From SVQP01 sp045587385 (GTDB taxonomy: Bacteria > Bacillota > Clostridia > Oscillospirales > CAG-272): a stretch of 64,000 nt of DNA. Of the stretch, positions 42,218 to 50,098 are shown one piece after another (position 1 is the stretch's first letter; each line of letters begins with the position of its first letter). The notes under the pieces are model-generated. The model was not told the origin of the DNA, did not search any database, and saw only the letters and a program-made list of their open reading frames with translations. The stretch lies in contig JAZNCE010000057.1 in assembly GCA_045587385.1 (NCBI GenBank), positions 16,076-80,075 of the forward strand, in the 5' to 3' direction. A program made the position numbers and the translations under genes.

Positions 42218-42787
42218 TTACTCTTTGTCAAGCAGCTCTAAAAAATCCTCGGCGTGCATGACTTCAAAATGCTCAAACTTGCTGCCGCTGACCAAATGCT
42301 CGCATCTTGCATGCGAATAGGTGAATGCGGGGGGCTTGGGCCAAATCAACAAAATCTGCTTGACGCTGTCGTCCTTAGGTGGCAGCTCCAATTTTGCGCG
42401 CTGAATGACCAGCTCGCGGCGTGCATCAAATTCAACCTCAGCTGTTTCGGTGTTTTTATGTACTTTGTAAAACCACTTGTTAAAGTGGCGTGCTTCTGCA
42501 TAATAATGATCCTTGGTCTTTTCAATGTTCCATCTGCCGTGTGTGGAGATAAAGGAAAGCAGCGTAACGCGATAGGTCCTTGTGTGCGTGACCACGTCAA
42601 AGGTTGGCTCTCCGCGCTTGCCAAACAGGGCAGAGGGCAGCTGTTTATGCCACGTGACCTGAATGTTCTTTTTCTCCAGCTTTTTGAGCGTGGACGACAG
42701 TGCCATTATCTTAACGGTGTACCAAGCGAGCTTGTAAATGATATAGATAATTGTGATAATAGCCAGACCGTAAAGCGCGTATAACAT
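42218..42787 (-). CDS. Single-helix membrane protein of unknown function
   Basis: A 189-residue protein with one N-terminal helix (about 2-30) and a basic cytoplasmic domain rich in Lys, His and Trp. I do not recognise the domain. ATAAGGAGG lies 7 bases before the ATG. It is the downstream member of a leftward pair with the zinc-ribbon protein encoded 82 bases before it. Confidence 0.65.
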   Translation of the reverse strand: MLYALYGLAIITIIYIIYKLAWYTVKIMALSSTLKKLEKKNIQVTWHKQLPSALFGKRGEPTFDVVTHTRTYRVTLLSFISTHGRWNIEKTKDHYYAEARHFNKWFYKVHKNTETAEVEFDARRELVIQRAKLELPPKDDSVKQILLIWPKPPAFTYSHARCEHLVSGSKFEHFEVMHAEDFLELLDKE

Positions 42788-42869
42788 TTGTGATCCTCCT
42801 TATAAAAGTGTTGCTTTGTGTACGATGACACTTTGTTTCTTGCCATGTGGACCGGTTGGAGCCGGCTGT

Positions 42870-43445
42870 TCAATCATTCTCGCAATAAACATTTTCTTTC
42901 CCACATCCGGGGCAATGATCAAATTCCTTTGCGACCAGATCGCCACAGCAGGGGCAGATGTTTCGGAGTCCCGGAGTTAAATGGATGGGATAAACAAGTC
43001 CTGGCAGATAGATCAGCTCGTCCCCAACCTCCAGTACCTCTTCAAAACGCGAATTGACCTCGACGTTGCGTATCTTTCCGTTTGGTAGCTTTACCGTGAC
43101 CACCAGCACGACGCTATCCGTGAGTGCAGAAGAAACGATTACCCATCCGTTATTGGCTTTGACACGCTTGACTATAGCGGTCAGCTTGGTGATCTTTCCA
43201 TGAAATCTTTTGAAATTATGCAACGGAGCAACAATGCGCCAAAACACAACAAAGAGCAGCCCGACACCGATCAAGGGGATTGCAATATGCGTATAACGAA
43301 TGCACATGTACACAGCCAAAGCTAAAACCGGTAAGCTCCAAAGCAGCCACTTGCCAAGAATGCGAAGCATTCGTTCTCTGCGGTATTTTCTCAAAGCAGG
43401 GTACGCCTCGAGGGCGCGCCTTTTTGCATATTTGTACGAGTTCAT
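42870..43445 (-). CDS. Membrane protein with C-terminal zinc ribbon
   Basis: A 191-residue protein. Two helices (about 25-70) follow a basic N-terminus; a small beta domain (about 85-150) and a C-terminal ribbon ICPCCGDLV-x7-CPGCGKEN with two CxxC pairs follow. AAGGAG at 7 bases sets the ATG at 43445; an in-frame start at 43580 crosses the promoter region. Such ribbon-tailed membrane proteins are common in Firmicutes without known function. Confidence 0.7.
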   Translation of the reverse strand: MNSYKYAKRRALEAYPALRKYRRERMLRILGKWLLWSLPVLALAVYMCIRYTHIAIPLIGVGLLFVVFWRIVAPLHNFKRFHGKITKLTAIVKRVKANNGWVIVSSALTDSVVLVVTVKLPNGKIRNVEVNSRFEEVLEVGDELIYLPGLVYPIHLTPGLRNICPCCGDLVAKEFDHCPGCGKENVYCEND

Positions 43446-43593
43446 TTGGGGACTCCTTTTTTCTTTTATAAGAGATTGCTGGACTACAACAAAATCAACC
43501 CAACATCTGTTGTCACCTGATATGTAGTTTGAAATCTGCATCACTGGGAACCAAGATAAGTTCCGCGCGAGGTGGGGCAAAGAAAACTAAACT

Positions 43594-44406
43594 CTACTGT
43601 ATCCAAAGATTATTATAAGAACCTCGATAATTAAAATAATGCTGTTTATTTTCGTCAATTAATCTTGCGGTTTTCAAGATCATCAGCACATACATAATGC
43701 ATTCGTCGGAGTTAAGTGCATACATGCGTACAGAATTATTTTCATCAAGCATAACGTCGGTAGGATCATTTACATGAATTTCTGTTAACAGCTCAAGAGC
43801 CTCTGCAGCTTCCTCGGGAGAAATCTCACATTTTTTAGCTGCATACGGTGCTGTAATAGGCTTTGTCATGTTTTCCATTTCATAAGCAAAAACACGTCTC
43901 ACAGTAACTTTTGACAAAATCGCAAGCACACGACCGATCCCTTCTTGCACAAGTTGATCGGCATTTGCTTGGCCTCTGTGTAACAAACCGATTTCCGATG
44001 TGGCAACCACAGCTCCTCTTTTATTTGAAAACGTTGCCGTTTTAACTTGTCGGTTTTCTGCAAGATAGGATTTCATTTTCTCCTTTTCCGCCTCAATATC
44101 TTTTCCTTCTACCATATCCACCCAACCGCGTTGCGTAAGATCAATTACAGTATCGTACAGCATTTCAGGAATGTCATCGTAATCAATAACTTGTTGTTTT
44201 TTCGTCGGTTTTTTGCCGCAGTATAATTCATCAACTGTGATATCAAAACAGCCTGCAATCACGGGGAGAAGCATAATGTCGGGCATTGTTACTTCGTTTT
44301 CCCACTTGGAAATCGTTTGAGAAGATACACCAAGCATCTCGGCAAGTTGTTCCTGTGTCATCCCACTATTTTTTCTTAAATCAGCAATGTTTTTTCCTAT
44401 CGTCAT
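43594..44406 (-). CDS. XRE family regulator with C-terminal domain
   Basis: A 270-residue repressor-like protein. Residues 3-57 are a Cro/C1 helix-turn-helix (MTQEQLAEMLGVSSQTISKWE). The remaining 200 residues are mostly alpha-helical and not recognised; KTATFSNKRGAVVATSEIG near 118-137 may be a beta hairpin. Lower GC than its neighbours. GAGGAG lies 8 bases before the ATG. A perfect-ended palindrome overlies its -10 box, so autoregulation is likely. Confidence 0.85.
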   Translation of the reverse strand: MTIGKNIADLRKNSGMTQEQLAEMLGVSSQTISKWENEVTMPDIMLLPVIAGCFDITVDELYCGKKPTKKQQVIDYDDIPEMLYDTVIDLTQRGWVDMVEGKDIEAEKEKMKSYLAENRQVKTATFSNKRGAVVATSEIGLLHRGQANADQLVQEGIGRVLAILSKVTVRRVFAYEMENMTKPITAPYAAKKCEISPEEAAEALELLTEIHVNDPTDVMLDENNSVRMYALNSDECIMYVLMILKTARLIDENKQHYFNYRGSYNNLWIQ

Positions 44407-44444
44407 ATAAAATACTCCTCATTACTTTTTGTTTCGGATCCGTT

Positions 44445-44504
44445 GAGATAATTATATCTCTAAAAGCAAAGAAAAGCAATAACGGATATGGAGATTGTAT
44501 ATCC
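44445..44504 (-). promoter_or_regulatory. Promoter and palindromic operators of the 43594-44406 XRE gene
   Basis: Minus strand TTGCTT (44474-44479), 17 bp, TATAAT (44451-44456). GAGATA-N4-TATCTC (44445-44460) covers the -10 box. A second palindrome, GGATAT-N9-ATATCC (44484-44504), lies upstream of the -35. Confidence 0.65.
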
Positions 44505-44701
44505 AAAACAGAATAATCAATTACTAATTCGTTTTTTTGATAACCGAACAACACTTATTTTTCCGCTTTCCCGACGCTTGCGTCCGGGGCAAACATAGCG
44601 CGAGAAAAATATAACTGTTACCTGTCAAGCTGTCACAGTATTAGAAATCTTTGTGGAGGAAACAAAGAAGGCCTGTGCGAGGTGTGATGAAAGCAGCATC
44701 G

Positions 44702-45883
44702 TTACTGCAATTTTGCAACCCATGCCTCCCAACGGGGATCGGCTTGTATTTCCGGTTTCACGATTTCATTCTCGGGAACACACCACCAAGGCCAATCCTC
44801 TGCAAGGCTTGCAAATGATGTATGAGGGTGAGAATCGTCGTTCGCTTTCGCTTGAATAGACTCGTATGAAACTAAACGTACAAGAGGGGATGTATAGTAC
44901 CCGCTATCTTTCGCACAGTATTCATCAAAGAGCTTGAATTGTTCAAGCGCATTCTCCAGAGCCTCAAACGCATCTTCCTTTTTACCGTCCAACCAAAGAT
45001 ATAGGGAAAGCAACGTATACACTCTTGCTATATATCCATGATGTCTGGCGCAGTTCCCGTCGGTGCATATGGTATCAAATATTTCGATCGCGCCGCGCAG
45101 ACTTTGAATCTTGTCAGCAATGGATATGTTATTTTTGCAAGCTATTACGCACTGTACCATGGTTTCAGAGCAAGCGCGAACCATTTCAAGCAACGCCTCT
45201 CCATACGCCTTTGCGCGTTCTTTACCATCCGTTGCATTGATTTTCAGAAAGCCTCTTGACCCGTAAATATTTGGAGCGGTTTCGATAATCTCTTTTGCTC
45301 TATTGTGCTCTCCGATGTTTAAGTACAGTTGAGTAAGCTCGCGGATAGCACGATGGCGAAGCTCTCCTTCCTGCACGGTTTTTAATAATTTTTCATAGAG
45401 AGATATTGCTTCTTTCCATTCAACATAGGTGCGATGTGTTTCAACATCTAAAACATCATAACCTTCATCATCCGTCATATGATATTCACCGTAACGAACA
45501 TATCCTGCGTTGTACAATACCGAGGCAAGGCACAGCATGAGTTTTTCGTTGCCGGGAAATTCAATCAATGCATTTCTTGCAAACGAAATACACTCATCTA
45601 TGTTTAAGTCCACGCCATTGTTTTGAAAATTCATGTAATCGATCTTTTCCGCCAACTCGTCGATCTTTTTAGATCGTTCATTGTTGTAACCAAACAGTTC
45701 GTCAATTGAAATGCCGAAATAATTTGCAATGGAGGGGATCATCTCCATGTCGGGATAACCACCATTGGCCTCCCATCGAGAAACCGCCTGCGATGTTACT
45801 CCGATTGCCTCGGCAAGTGCTTCTTGAGTACGCCCGTCACGCCGACGCAGTTCGCGTATTTTTTGTCCTAAATCAAGTTGCAT
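44702..45883 (-). CDS. XRE family regulator with TPR-like C-terminal region
   Basis: A 393-residue protein. Residues 5-62 are a helix-turn-helix (RTQEALAEAIGVTSQAVSRWE). The rest is helical with repeated 30-40 residue periods (NALIEFPGNEKLMLCLASVLY, AISLYEKLLKT, LTQLYLNIGEHNRAKEII), like TPR-containing Rap/PlcR-type sensors that bind peptides. The peptide link is only by analogy. GGAGGTGCTTAT precedes the ATG. The region 44407-44701 downstream holds no gene, only AT-rich sequence and the operator of the next XRE gene. Confidence 0.82.
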   Translation of the reverse strand: MQLDLGQKIRELRRRDGRTQEALAEAIGVTSQAVSRWEANGGYPDMEMIPSIANYFGISIDELFGYNNERSKKIDELAEKIDYMNFQNNGVDLNIDECISFARNALIEFPGNEKLMLCLASVLYNAGYVRYGEYHMTDDEGYDVLDVETHRTYVEWKEAISLYEKLLKTVQEGELRHRAIRELTQLYLNIGEHNRAKEIIETAPNIYGSRGFLKINATDGKERAKAYGEALLEMVRACSETMVQCVIACKNNISIADKIQSLRGAIEIFDTICTDGNCARHHGYIARVYTLLSLYLWLDGKKEDAFEALENALEQFKLFDEYCAKDSGYYTSPLVRLVSYESIQAKANDDSHPHTSFASLAEDWPWWCVPENEIVKPEIQADPRWEAWVAKLQ

Positions 45884-45921
45884 ATAAGCACCTCCAAAAT
45901 TTTTTCCACCGGTGTGATTAT

Positions 45922-45949
45922 ATTATAGCACATATTTGTAAAAAAACAA
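45922..45949 (-). promoter_or_regulatory. Promoter of the TPR-type XRE gene
   Basis: Minus strand TTGTTT (45944-45949), 16 bp, TATAAT (45922-45927). Confidence 0.65.
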
Positions 45950-46014
45950 TTATCAATTCGTTGTTTCGAATCCAAGTCAGCCTTGAGTCCTTGCCGCGTA
46001 TCTTTCAAAAGCTC

Positions 46015-46043
46015 TTGACCTCTTTGCCGTTTTCGTGTATAAT
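46015..46043 (+). promoter_or_regulatory. Promoter of RNA methyltransferase gene
   Basis: TTGACC (46015-46020), 17 bp, TATAAT (46038-46043). Confidence 0.82.
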
Positions 46044-46071
46044 AAAGGTAATATTCATAAGGAGAGATACC

Positions 46072-47355
46072 ATGATTTTAGTTGCAACCTGTATGTTCGG
46101 GCTGGAAAAGCAGCTCGGAGAAGAGATAGATGCGCTTGGTCTTAAGAGAGTGCACACCATGGACGGCAGAGTGACCTTTGAGGGCACGCCTGCCGACGTG
46201 GCGCGCGCCAATATGTTCTTGCGCTGCGCCGAGCGCGTGATGATCAAGCTGGGCGAGTTTCCCGCCACCACCTATGAGGAGCTGTTCCAGGGCGTCAAGG
46301 CTTTGCCTTGGGAGGAGTATATCGGCTCGTCGGATGCGTTTCCCGTCAAAGGGCATTGCATCAAGAGTAAGCTGTATTCCATCCCCGATTGTCAGAGTAT
46401 CATCAAAAAGGCTGTCGTAGAGCGCCTTTCGGACAAATACGGCATTCGCTGGTTTACCGAGGACGGTGTGAAATATCAGATCGAATTTTTCCTTTTCAAG
46501 GACGTGGTCGCGCTGATGCTGGACACCTCGGGCATTGCGCTGCATAAGCGCGGCTACCGCCCCATGGCGGGTGTCGCACCTTTGCGCGAAACCTTGGCGG
46601 CATCCATTGCGCTGACCGCAAGACCCAAGGAGGACATTCTGTTTTGGGATCCTTTCTGCGGCTCGGGCACGATTGCCATTGAGGCTGCCATGATTGCCAC
46701 GCGCCGCGCTCCGGGCTTAGGCAGAGAGTTTGCAGGGCAGGATTTTGCCTGCATCCCCGAGCGCGCATGGACGGACGCAGCCACCGAGGCGCAGGATCTG
46801 ATCATCCGCGACAGCAAGTTTGAGGCTTGGGCTTCGGATATTGACGAAGACATGCTGGACGTGACCTACGAGAACGCAACGCGCGCAGGCGTGGAGGAGT
46901 ACCTCAACATTTTCCACGCAGACGCAAGAAAGATCAAGCGCGAGGAGCGAAAGGGAACGGTCGTTTGCAATCCGCCTTACGGTGAGCGTATGATGGAAGA
47001 GGACGAGGTACGCGCGCTGTACCGCGACATGGGCAAGACCTTTGCCGAGCTGTACCCCTGGCACGTGTATATTATCACTTCCTATCCCGAGTTTGAGCGC
47101 AGCTTCGGGCGCGTGGCGGACAAGACCCACCGCCTGTATAACGGCATGCTGCCTTGCACCCTCTACGAATATTTCCGCGATCCCGCGGAGGCAAAAAAGC
47201 CGTATTTCGAGCAGAAAAAGCCCGCGTTTGATAAGAGCAAGCCCTTCCGTAAGGATGAGCAAAAGCCGTATCATAAGGAAGGCGGTAAGCCGCACTTCGA
47301 TGGCAAAAAGAAGTTCGATAAGGATGCCAAAAAGCCTGATTTCAAGAAAAAATAA
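46072..47355 (+). CDS. THUMP-domain RNA methyltransferase (RlmL/YpsC-like)
   Basis: SAM-dependent guanine-N2 methyltransferase of 23S rRNA. N-terminal ferredoxin-like and THUMP domains (about 1-155), then a Rossmann methyltransferase with DPFCGSGTIAIEAA (about 190-203) and the catalytic NPPYGERM (about 302-309). Residues about 374-427 form a Lys/Pro/Phe-rich tail with repeated KKP-x-F units, not part of the usual fold and probably an RNA-binding extension. The ATG at 46072 has AAGGAGAG upstream; the frame is open far upstream but crosses the promoter. Confidence 0.9.
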   Translation: MILVATCMFGLEKQLGEEIDALGLKRVHTMDGRVTFEGTPADVARANMFLRCAERVMIKLGEFPATTYEELFQGVKALPWEEYIGSSDAFPVKGHCIKSKLYSIPDCQSIIKKAVVERLSDKYGIRWFTEDGVKYQIEFFLFKDVVALMLDTSGIALHKRGYRPMAGVAPLRETLAASIALTARPKEDILFWDPFCGSGTIAIEAAMIATRRAPGLGREFAGQDFACIPERAWTDAATEAQDLIIRDSKFEAWASDIDEDMLDVTYENATRAGVEEYLNIFHADARKIKREERKGTVVCNPPYGERMMEEDEVRALYRDMGKTFAELYPWHVYIITSYPEFERSFGRVADKTHRLYNGMLPCTLYEYFRDPAEAKKPYFEQKKPAFDKSKPFRKDEQKPYHKEGGKPHFDGKKKFDKDAKKPDFKKK

Positions 47356-47475
47356 GCGTTTTTGGCGGTAAAAATGGCTGATGTAACACGCCGTGTTGCA
47401 AAAAAATCGGGGCGTGCGGTGGACTTCTGCCGCGCTTTGCGGTATCATAGGGACATCAAGTAAGGGAGGTCTTTT

Positions 47476-47970
47476 ATGAGCTTTGGAACAAATATCGGAT
47501 ATTTGAGAAAAAAGAAGGGCATGACGCAAGAGGAGTTTGCCGAGCGCATGTACGTATCTAGGCAGACGGTCTCGCGCTGGGAAACCGACTCGGTGTACCC
47601 CGACGTAGAAACCGTGATCAAGCTGTGCGAGGTGCTGGAATGCGACATGGAAACGCTTGTCAGAGGGGACGCGAGCATCGAAAAAATGCTTGATGAGTTA
47701 GCACCAAGTCTTGAAACCGATCAGGCAAAAAATAGCAAAAAAGTGAGGTTTCGTGTGGATATCACGCTTCTCAACGCTGCCATCAGCGCAATCGTAGCAG
47801 TGCTGGCAATTGCTGCGTGTGTGATTTTAGGGGTTGTATGCGGAGCATGGCAATTAGGTTGGTTGATCGTTGCAATCGCTGTTTCGGTGTGCGCTCTGAG
47901 CGCGGTCGTTTGCTATATGCTGCTGCCTGCCTTGTTTGCCAAACGCGAAAAAGACCGGCAAGAGGAATAA
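47476..47970 (+). CDS. XRE regulator with C-terminal membrane helices
   Basis: A 164-residue protein. Residues 5-60 are a helix-turn-helix (MTQEEFAERMYVSRQTVSRWE). Two membrane helices (about 93-117 and 122-148) follow a short charged linker, giving a membrane-tethered regulator. GGGAGG lies 8 bases before the ATG. A strong terminator follows. This architecture is common in Firmicutes; the signal is unknown. Confidence 0.88.
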   Translation: MSFGTNIGYLRKKKGMTQEEFAERMYVSRQTVSRWETDSVYPDVETVIKLCEVLECDMETLVRGDASIEKMLDELAPSLETDQAKNSKKVRFRVDITLLNAAISAIVAVLAIAACVILGVVCGAWQLGWLIVAIAVSVCALSAVVCYMLLPALFAKREKDRQEE

Positions 47971-47976
47971 AGAAAG

Positions 47977-48005
47977 AGGACTACGCCAAAAACGTAGTCC
48001 TTTTG
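47977..48005. terminator. Terminator
   Basis: AGGACTACG, loop, CGTAGTCCTTTT between converging genes. Confidence 0.85.
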
Positions 48006-48021
48006 CGTTGTATGTGGGCTG

Positions 48022-48888
48022 TTATGCGTGAATTTGATCGTAGATCGCATCGGAGAGTGCCACGAAATCCTCGATGGAGAGGCGTTCGCCGCGCACGTCT
48101 GCGCTGTGACCGCAGGACACGATGATGTCGGTCAACGTCTGCTTGTCAAGCTCACCAAAGCCGGATGCAAGCGCATTGGGCAGGGTTTTTCTGCGCTGCT
48201 CAAATGCTGCCTTGATGGTGCGGAAGAGCAGAGCGGTGTCCTTGGGATTGTAGGGCTTTTCTTTATAAAGGCGGGTGCGGATGACGGTGGAGTCCACCTT
48301 GGGCGCGGGCATAAAGCAGCCTGCCTTGACCTTAAACAGCTTTTGCGTTGTGCCGTAGTAAGCAAGCACGGCGGTAATCGCGCCGTAATCCTTGCTGCCT
48401 GCCTTGGCGCAAAGGCGGTCTGCTACCTCTGCCTGAATCATGACCGTGATATCGGTAAAGGGAAGACCGGATTCTAAGAGCTTCATCATAATGGGCGTGG
48501 TGATATAGTAGGGCAGATTTGCGCAAACGGCAACTGTGCCCGAGGCAAACGCGTCGGCAAGCAGCTCGTCAAGATCAGCCTGCATGACGTCCTGATTATA
48601 TACGGTCACGTTGTCAAAATCGGCAAGCGTGTACTCAAGCACGGGAATCATGCCCGTATCGATCTCCAGGCAGATAACCTTTTTGTATCTGGCAGCCAGC
48701 TCGCGCGTCAGCGTGCCAAGACCGGGGCCGATCTCCAGAATGGTTGCGTCACGGTCATCGCAGCAGTTGTCGGCGATATCCTCCACGACAAAATTCTCGG
48801 TCAGAAAATTCTGTCCGAATTCCTTTTTGAAATGCAGACCGTACATGCCCATGATCTGCTTGATGGTTCTTACGTCACAAAGATTCAT
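48022..48888 (-). CDS. rsmA: 16S rRNA dimethyladenosine transferase
   Basis: Also called ksgA. Dimethylates two adenosines (A1518/A1519) near the 3' end of 16S rRNA during 30S maturation. The 288 residues match: KKEFGQNFLTE (21-31), EIGPGLGTLT (about 52-61) binds SAM, and NLPYYITTPI (about 125-134) is the catalytic NLPY motif. GAAGGAAATAT precedes the ATG. Apparently monocistronic; its usual neighbours (rnmV, veg) are absent. Confidence 0.96.
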   Translation of the reverse strand: MNLCDVRTIKQIMGMYGLHFKKEFGQNFLTENFVVEDIADNCCDDRDATILEIGPGLGTLTRELAARYKKVICLEIDTGMIPVLEYTLADFDNVTVYNQDVMQADLDELLADAFASGTVAVCANLPYYITTPIMMKLLESGLPFTDITVMIQAEVADRLCAKAGSKDYGAITAVLAYYGTTQKLFKVKAGCFMPAPKVDSTVIRTRLYKEKPYNPKDTALLFRTIKAAFEQRRKTLPNALASGFGELDKQTLTDIIVSCGHSADVRGERLSIEDFVALSDAIYDQIHA

Positions 48889-49013
48889 ATATTTCCTTCA
48901 CTTTCGGGGGCGATTCGTTTTATTCAGTATAACATAAGTTGCAGAAAATGTCAATTGATTTACAAAGGGAATGAGATATTTTCGTGTGCAAAAGTGCTGC
49001 TGAGCGATCCGTT

Positions 49014-49161
49014 TGGCTGTAGGGGTTGACGTCCTGGCAACCCGTCTATAGGATCAACGGCCGGTGGCGGGATTTACGAACCCATATTTGCGCCAAAGGG
49101 CGTAATAAAGTGTTTGGTTGCCCTGCGCAAATTGGCATGAAATCGCTGCGCGATTGCATGC
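49014..49161. repeat. Mosaic of repeat fragments upstream of tRNA-Thr
   Basis: The gap 48889-49187 holds no gene. It contains a diverged GTAGGGG-type unit (CTGTAGGGGTTGACGTCCTG), a near copy of the tRNA-Thr T-arm and acceptor end (49063-49083, GGTGGCGGGATTTACGAACC) and a hairpin-array unit (49139-49154) nested in GCATG...CATGC. Confidence 0.6.
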
Positions 49162-49187
49162 GGGGTTCAAATCGGTGCAGCAGATCG

Positions 49188-49226
49188 AAAAAAGAGGATG
49201 TGGTCGAAAGACCACATCCTCTTTTT
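49188..49226 (-). terminator. tRNA-Thr terminator
   Basis: AAAAAAGAGGATGTGGTC with GACCACATCCTCTTTTTT: an 18-bp perfect stem, one base from the encoded CCA end of the tRNA when read leftward. Confidence 0.92.
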
Positions 49227-49301
49227 TGGAGCTGGTGGCGGGATTTGAACCCGCGACCTGCTGATTACGAATCAGCTGCTCTACCACTGAGCCACACCAG
49301 C
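49227..49301 (-). tRNA. tRNA-Thr (anticodon CGU)
   Basis: A 75-base cloverleaf including encoded CCA. Acceptor GCTGGTG/CACCAGC, D-arm GCTC...GAGC, anticodon arm GCTGA-TTCGTAA-TCAGC with CGT at 49267-49269 on the plus strand's complement, T-arm GCGGGTTCAAATCCCGC. Reads ACG. Confidence 0.95.
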
Positions 49302-49392
49302 GACCTTGATATTATAGCATATCTTTTTTGAAAATGCAAGCCCTTTTTGCGATTTATTTTGAAAAATTCTTGAAAATATCGAGAATAACAAA

Positions 49393-49424
49393 CAAGACCG
49401 ACGTTTCCGTCGGTCTTGCTTTTC
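49393..49424 (-). terminator. Terminator of TTPE-repeat lipoprotein gene
   Basis: CAAGACCGACG, short loop, CGTCGGTCTTG with a T-rich stretch on the minus side. Confidence 0.75.
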
Positions 49425-49425
49425 T

Positions 49426-49932
49426 TTATTGTGCATCACCCTCGGAGGATTGTGCATCGTCGGGGGATTGTTCGCCCTCGGAAGAGGACTGCTCTCCCTC
49501 GGCGCTGTCGCTGCTATCCGGTGCTGCATCGGCAGAGGACTGCTCACCTGCGTCCGTTTCGCTGCTGTCCTGCTCAGAGGAAGGAGGCTGTGCGGTGGTT
49601 GTCTCTTCACTCGAGCCGTCGGGTTGTGTGGTCTGTTCGGGCGTGGTTGCCTCGGGCGTGGTTTGTTCAGGCGTAGTTTCCTCCGGTGTAGTAGCTTCAG
49701 GCGTAGTTCCCTCCGGTGTAGTAGCTTCGGGCGTAGTTGCCTCGGGCGTCGTCTGCTCGGGAGTCGTGCTCTCGGGAGTTGTGGTAACTTCTGCTGTAGT
49801 GGTTTCTTGCGTGGAGGTGTCCTCGGTGCCGCCTTGTCCGTTGCCTGCTGCAGCGCATGCCACGATCACGGCGATCAGCGCAAGTGCTCCCACGATAGGA
49901 AGAAATATTTTCACAATCATTCTGGTATTCAT
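49426..49932 (-). CDS. Probable lipoprotein with TTPE repeats
   Basis: A 168-residue surface protein. Residues 1-26 form an export signal ending in AVIVAC, a plausible lipobox. The mature part is low-complexity: about eleven copies of TTPE-A/Q/G/E (about 50-105), then a Ser/Glu/Asp-rich tail (SSEGEQSPDDAQ). It is a likely extended, acidic and possibly glycosylated wall-spanning stalk with no folded domain. AAGGAGAG sets the ATG at 49932. Function unknown. Confidence 0.72.
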   Translation of the reverse strand: MNTRMIVKIFLPIVGALALIAVIVACAAAGNGQGGTEDTSTQETTTAEVTTTPESTTPEQTTPEATTPEATTPEGTTPEATTPEETTPEQTTPEATTPEQTTQPDGSSEETTTAQPPSSEQDSSETDAGEQSSADAAPDSSDSAEGEQSSSEGEQSPDDAQSSEGDAQ

Positions 49933-50042
49933 ACGTAAGCTCTCCTTATGTGTTTTTGCGGCTTTGCTTGCCACGTGCATATTCTAACATGCAGGTATTG
50001 CTCCGTCAACACACAAGGTCTGTCAGTGCAGACAGGATATAC

Positions 50043-50075
50043 AAAAAAGGCAGGATTTTTGACAAATCCTGCCTT
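50043..50075 (-). terminator. Terminator of ABC fusion gene
   Basis: Minus strand AAGGCAGGATTTGTC, loop, AAATCCTGCCTTTTTT. Confidence 0.88.
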
Positions 50076-50098
50076 CACTTGAAAATATTTCTTTGATT

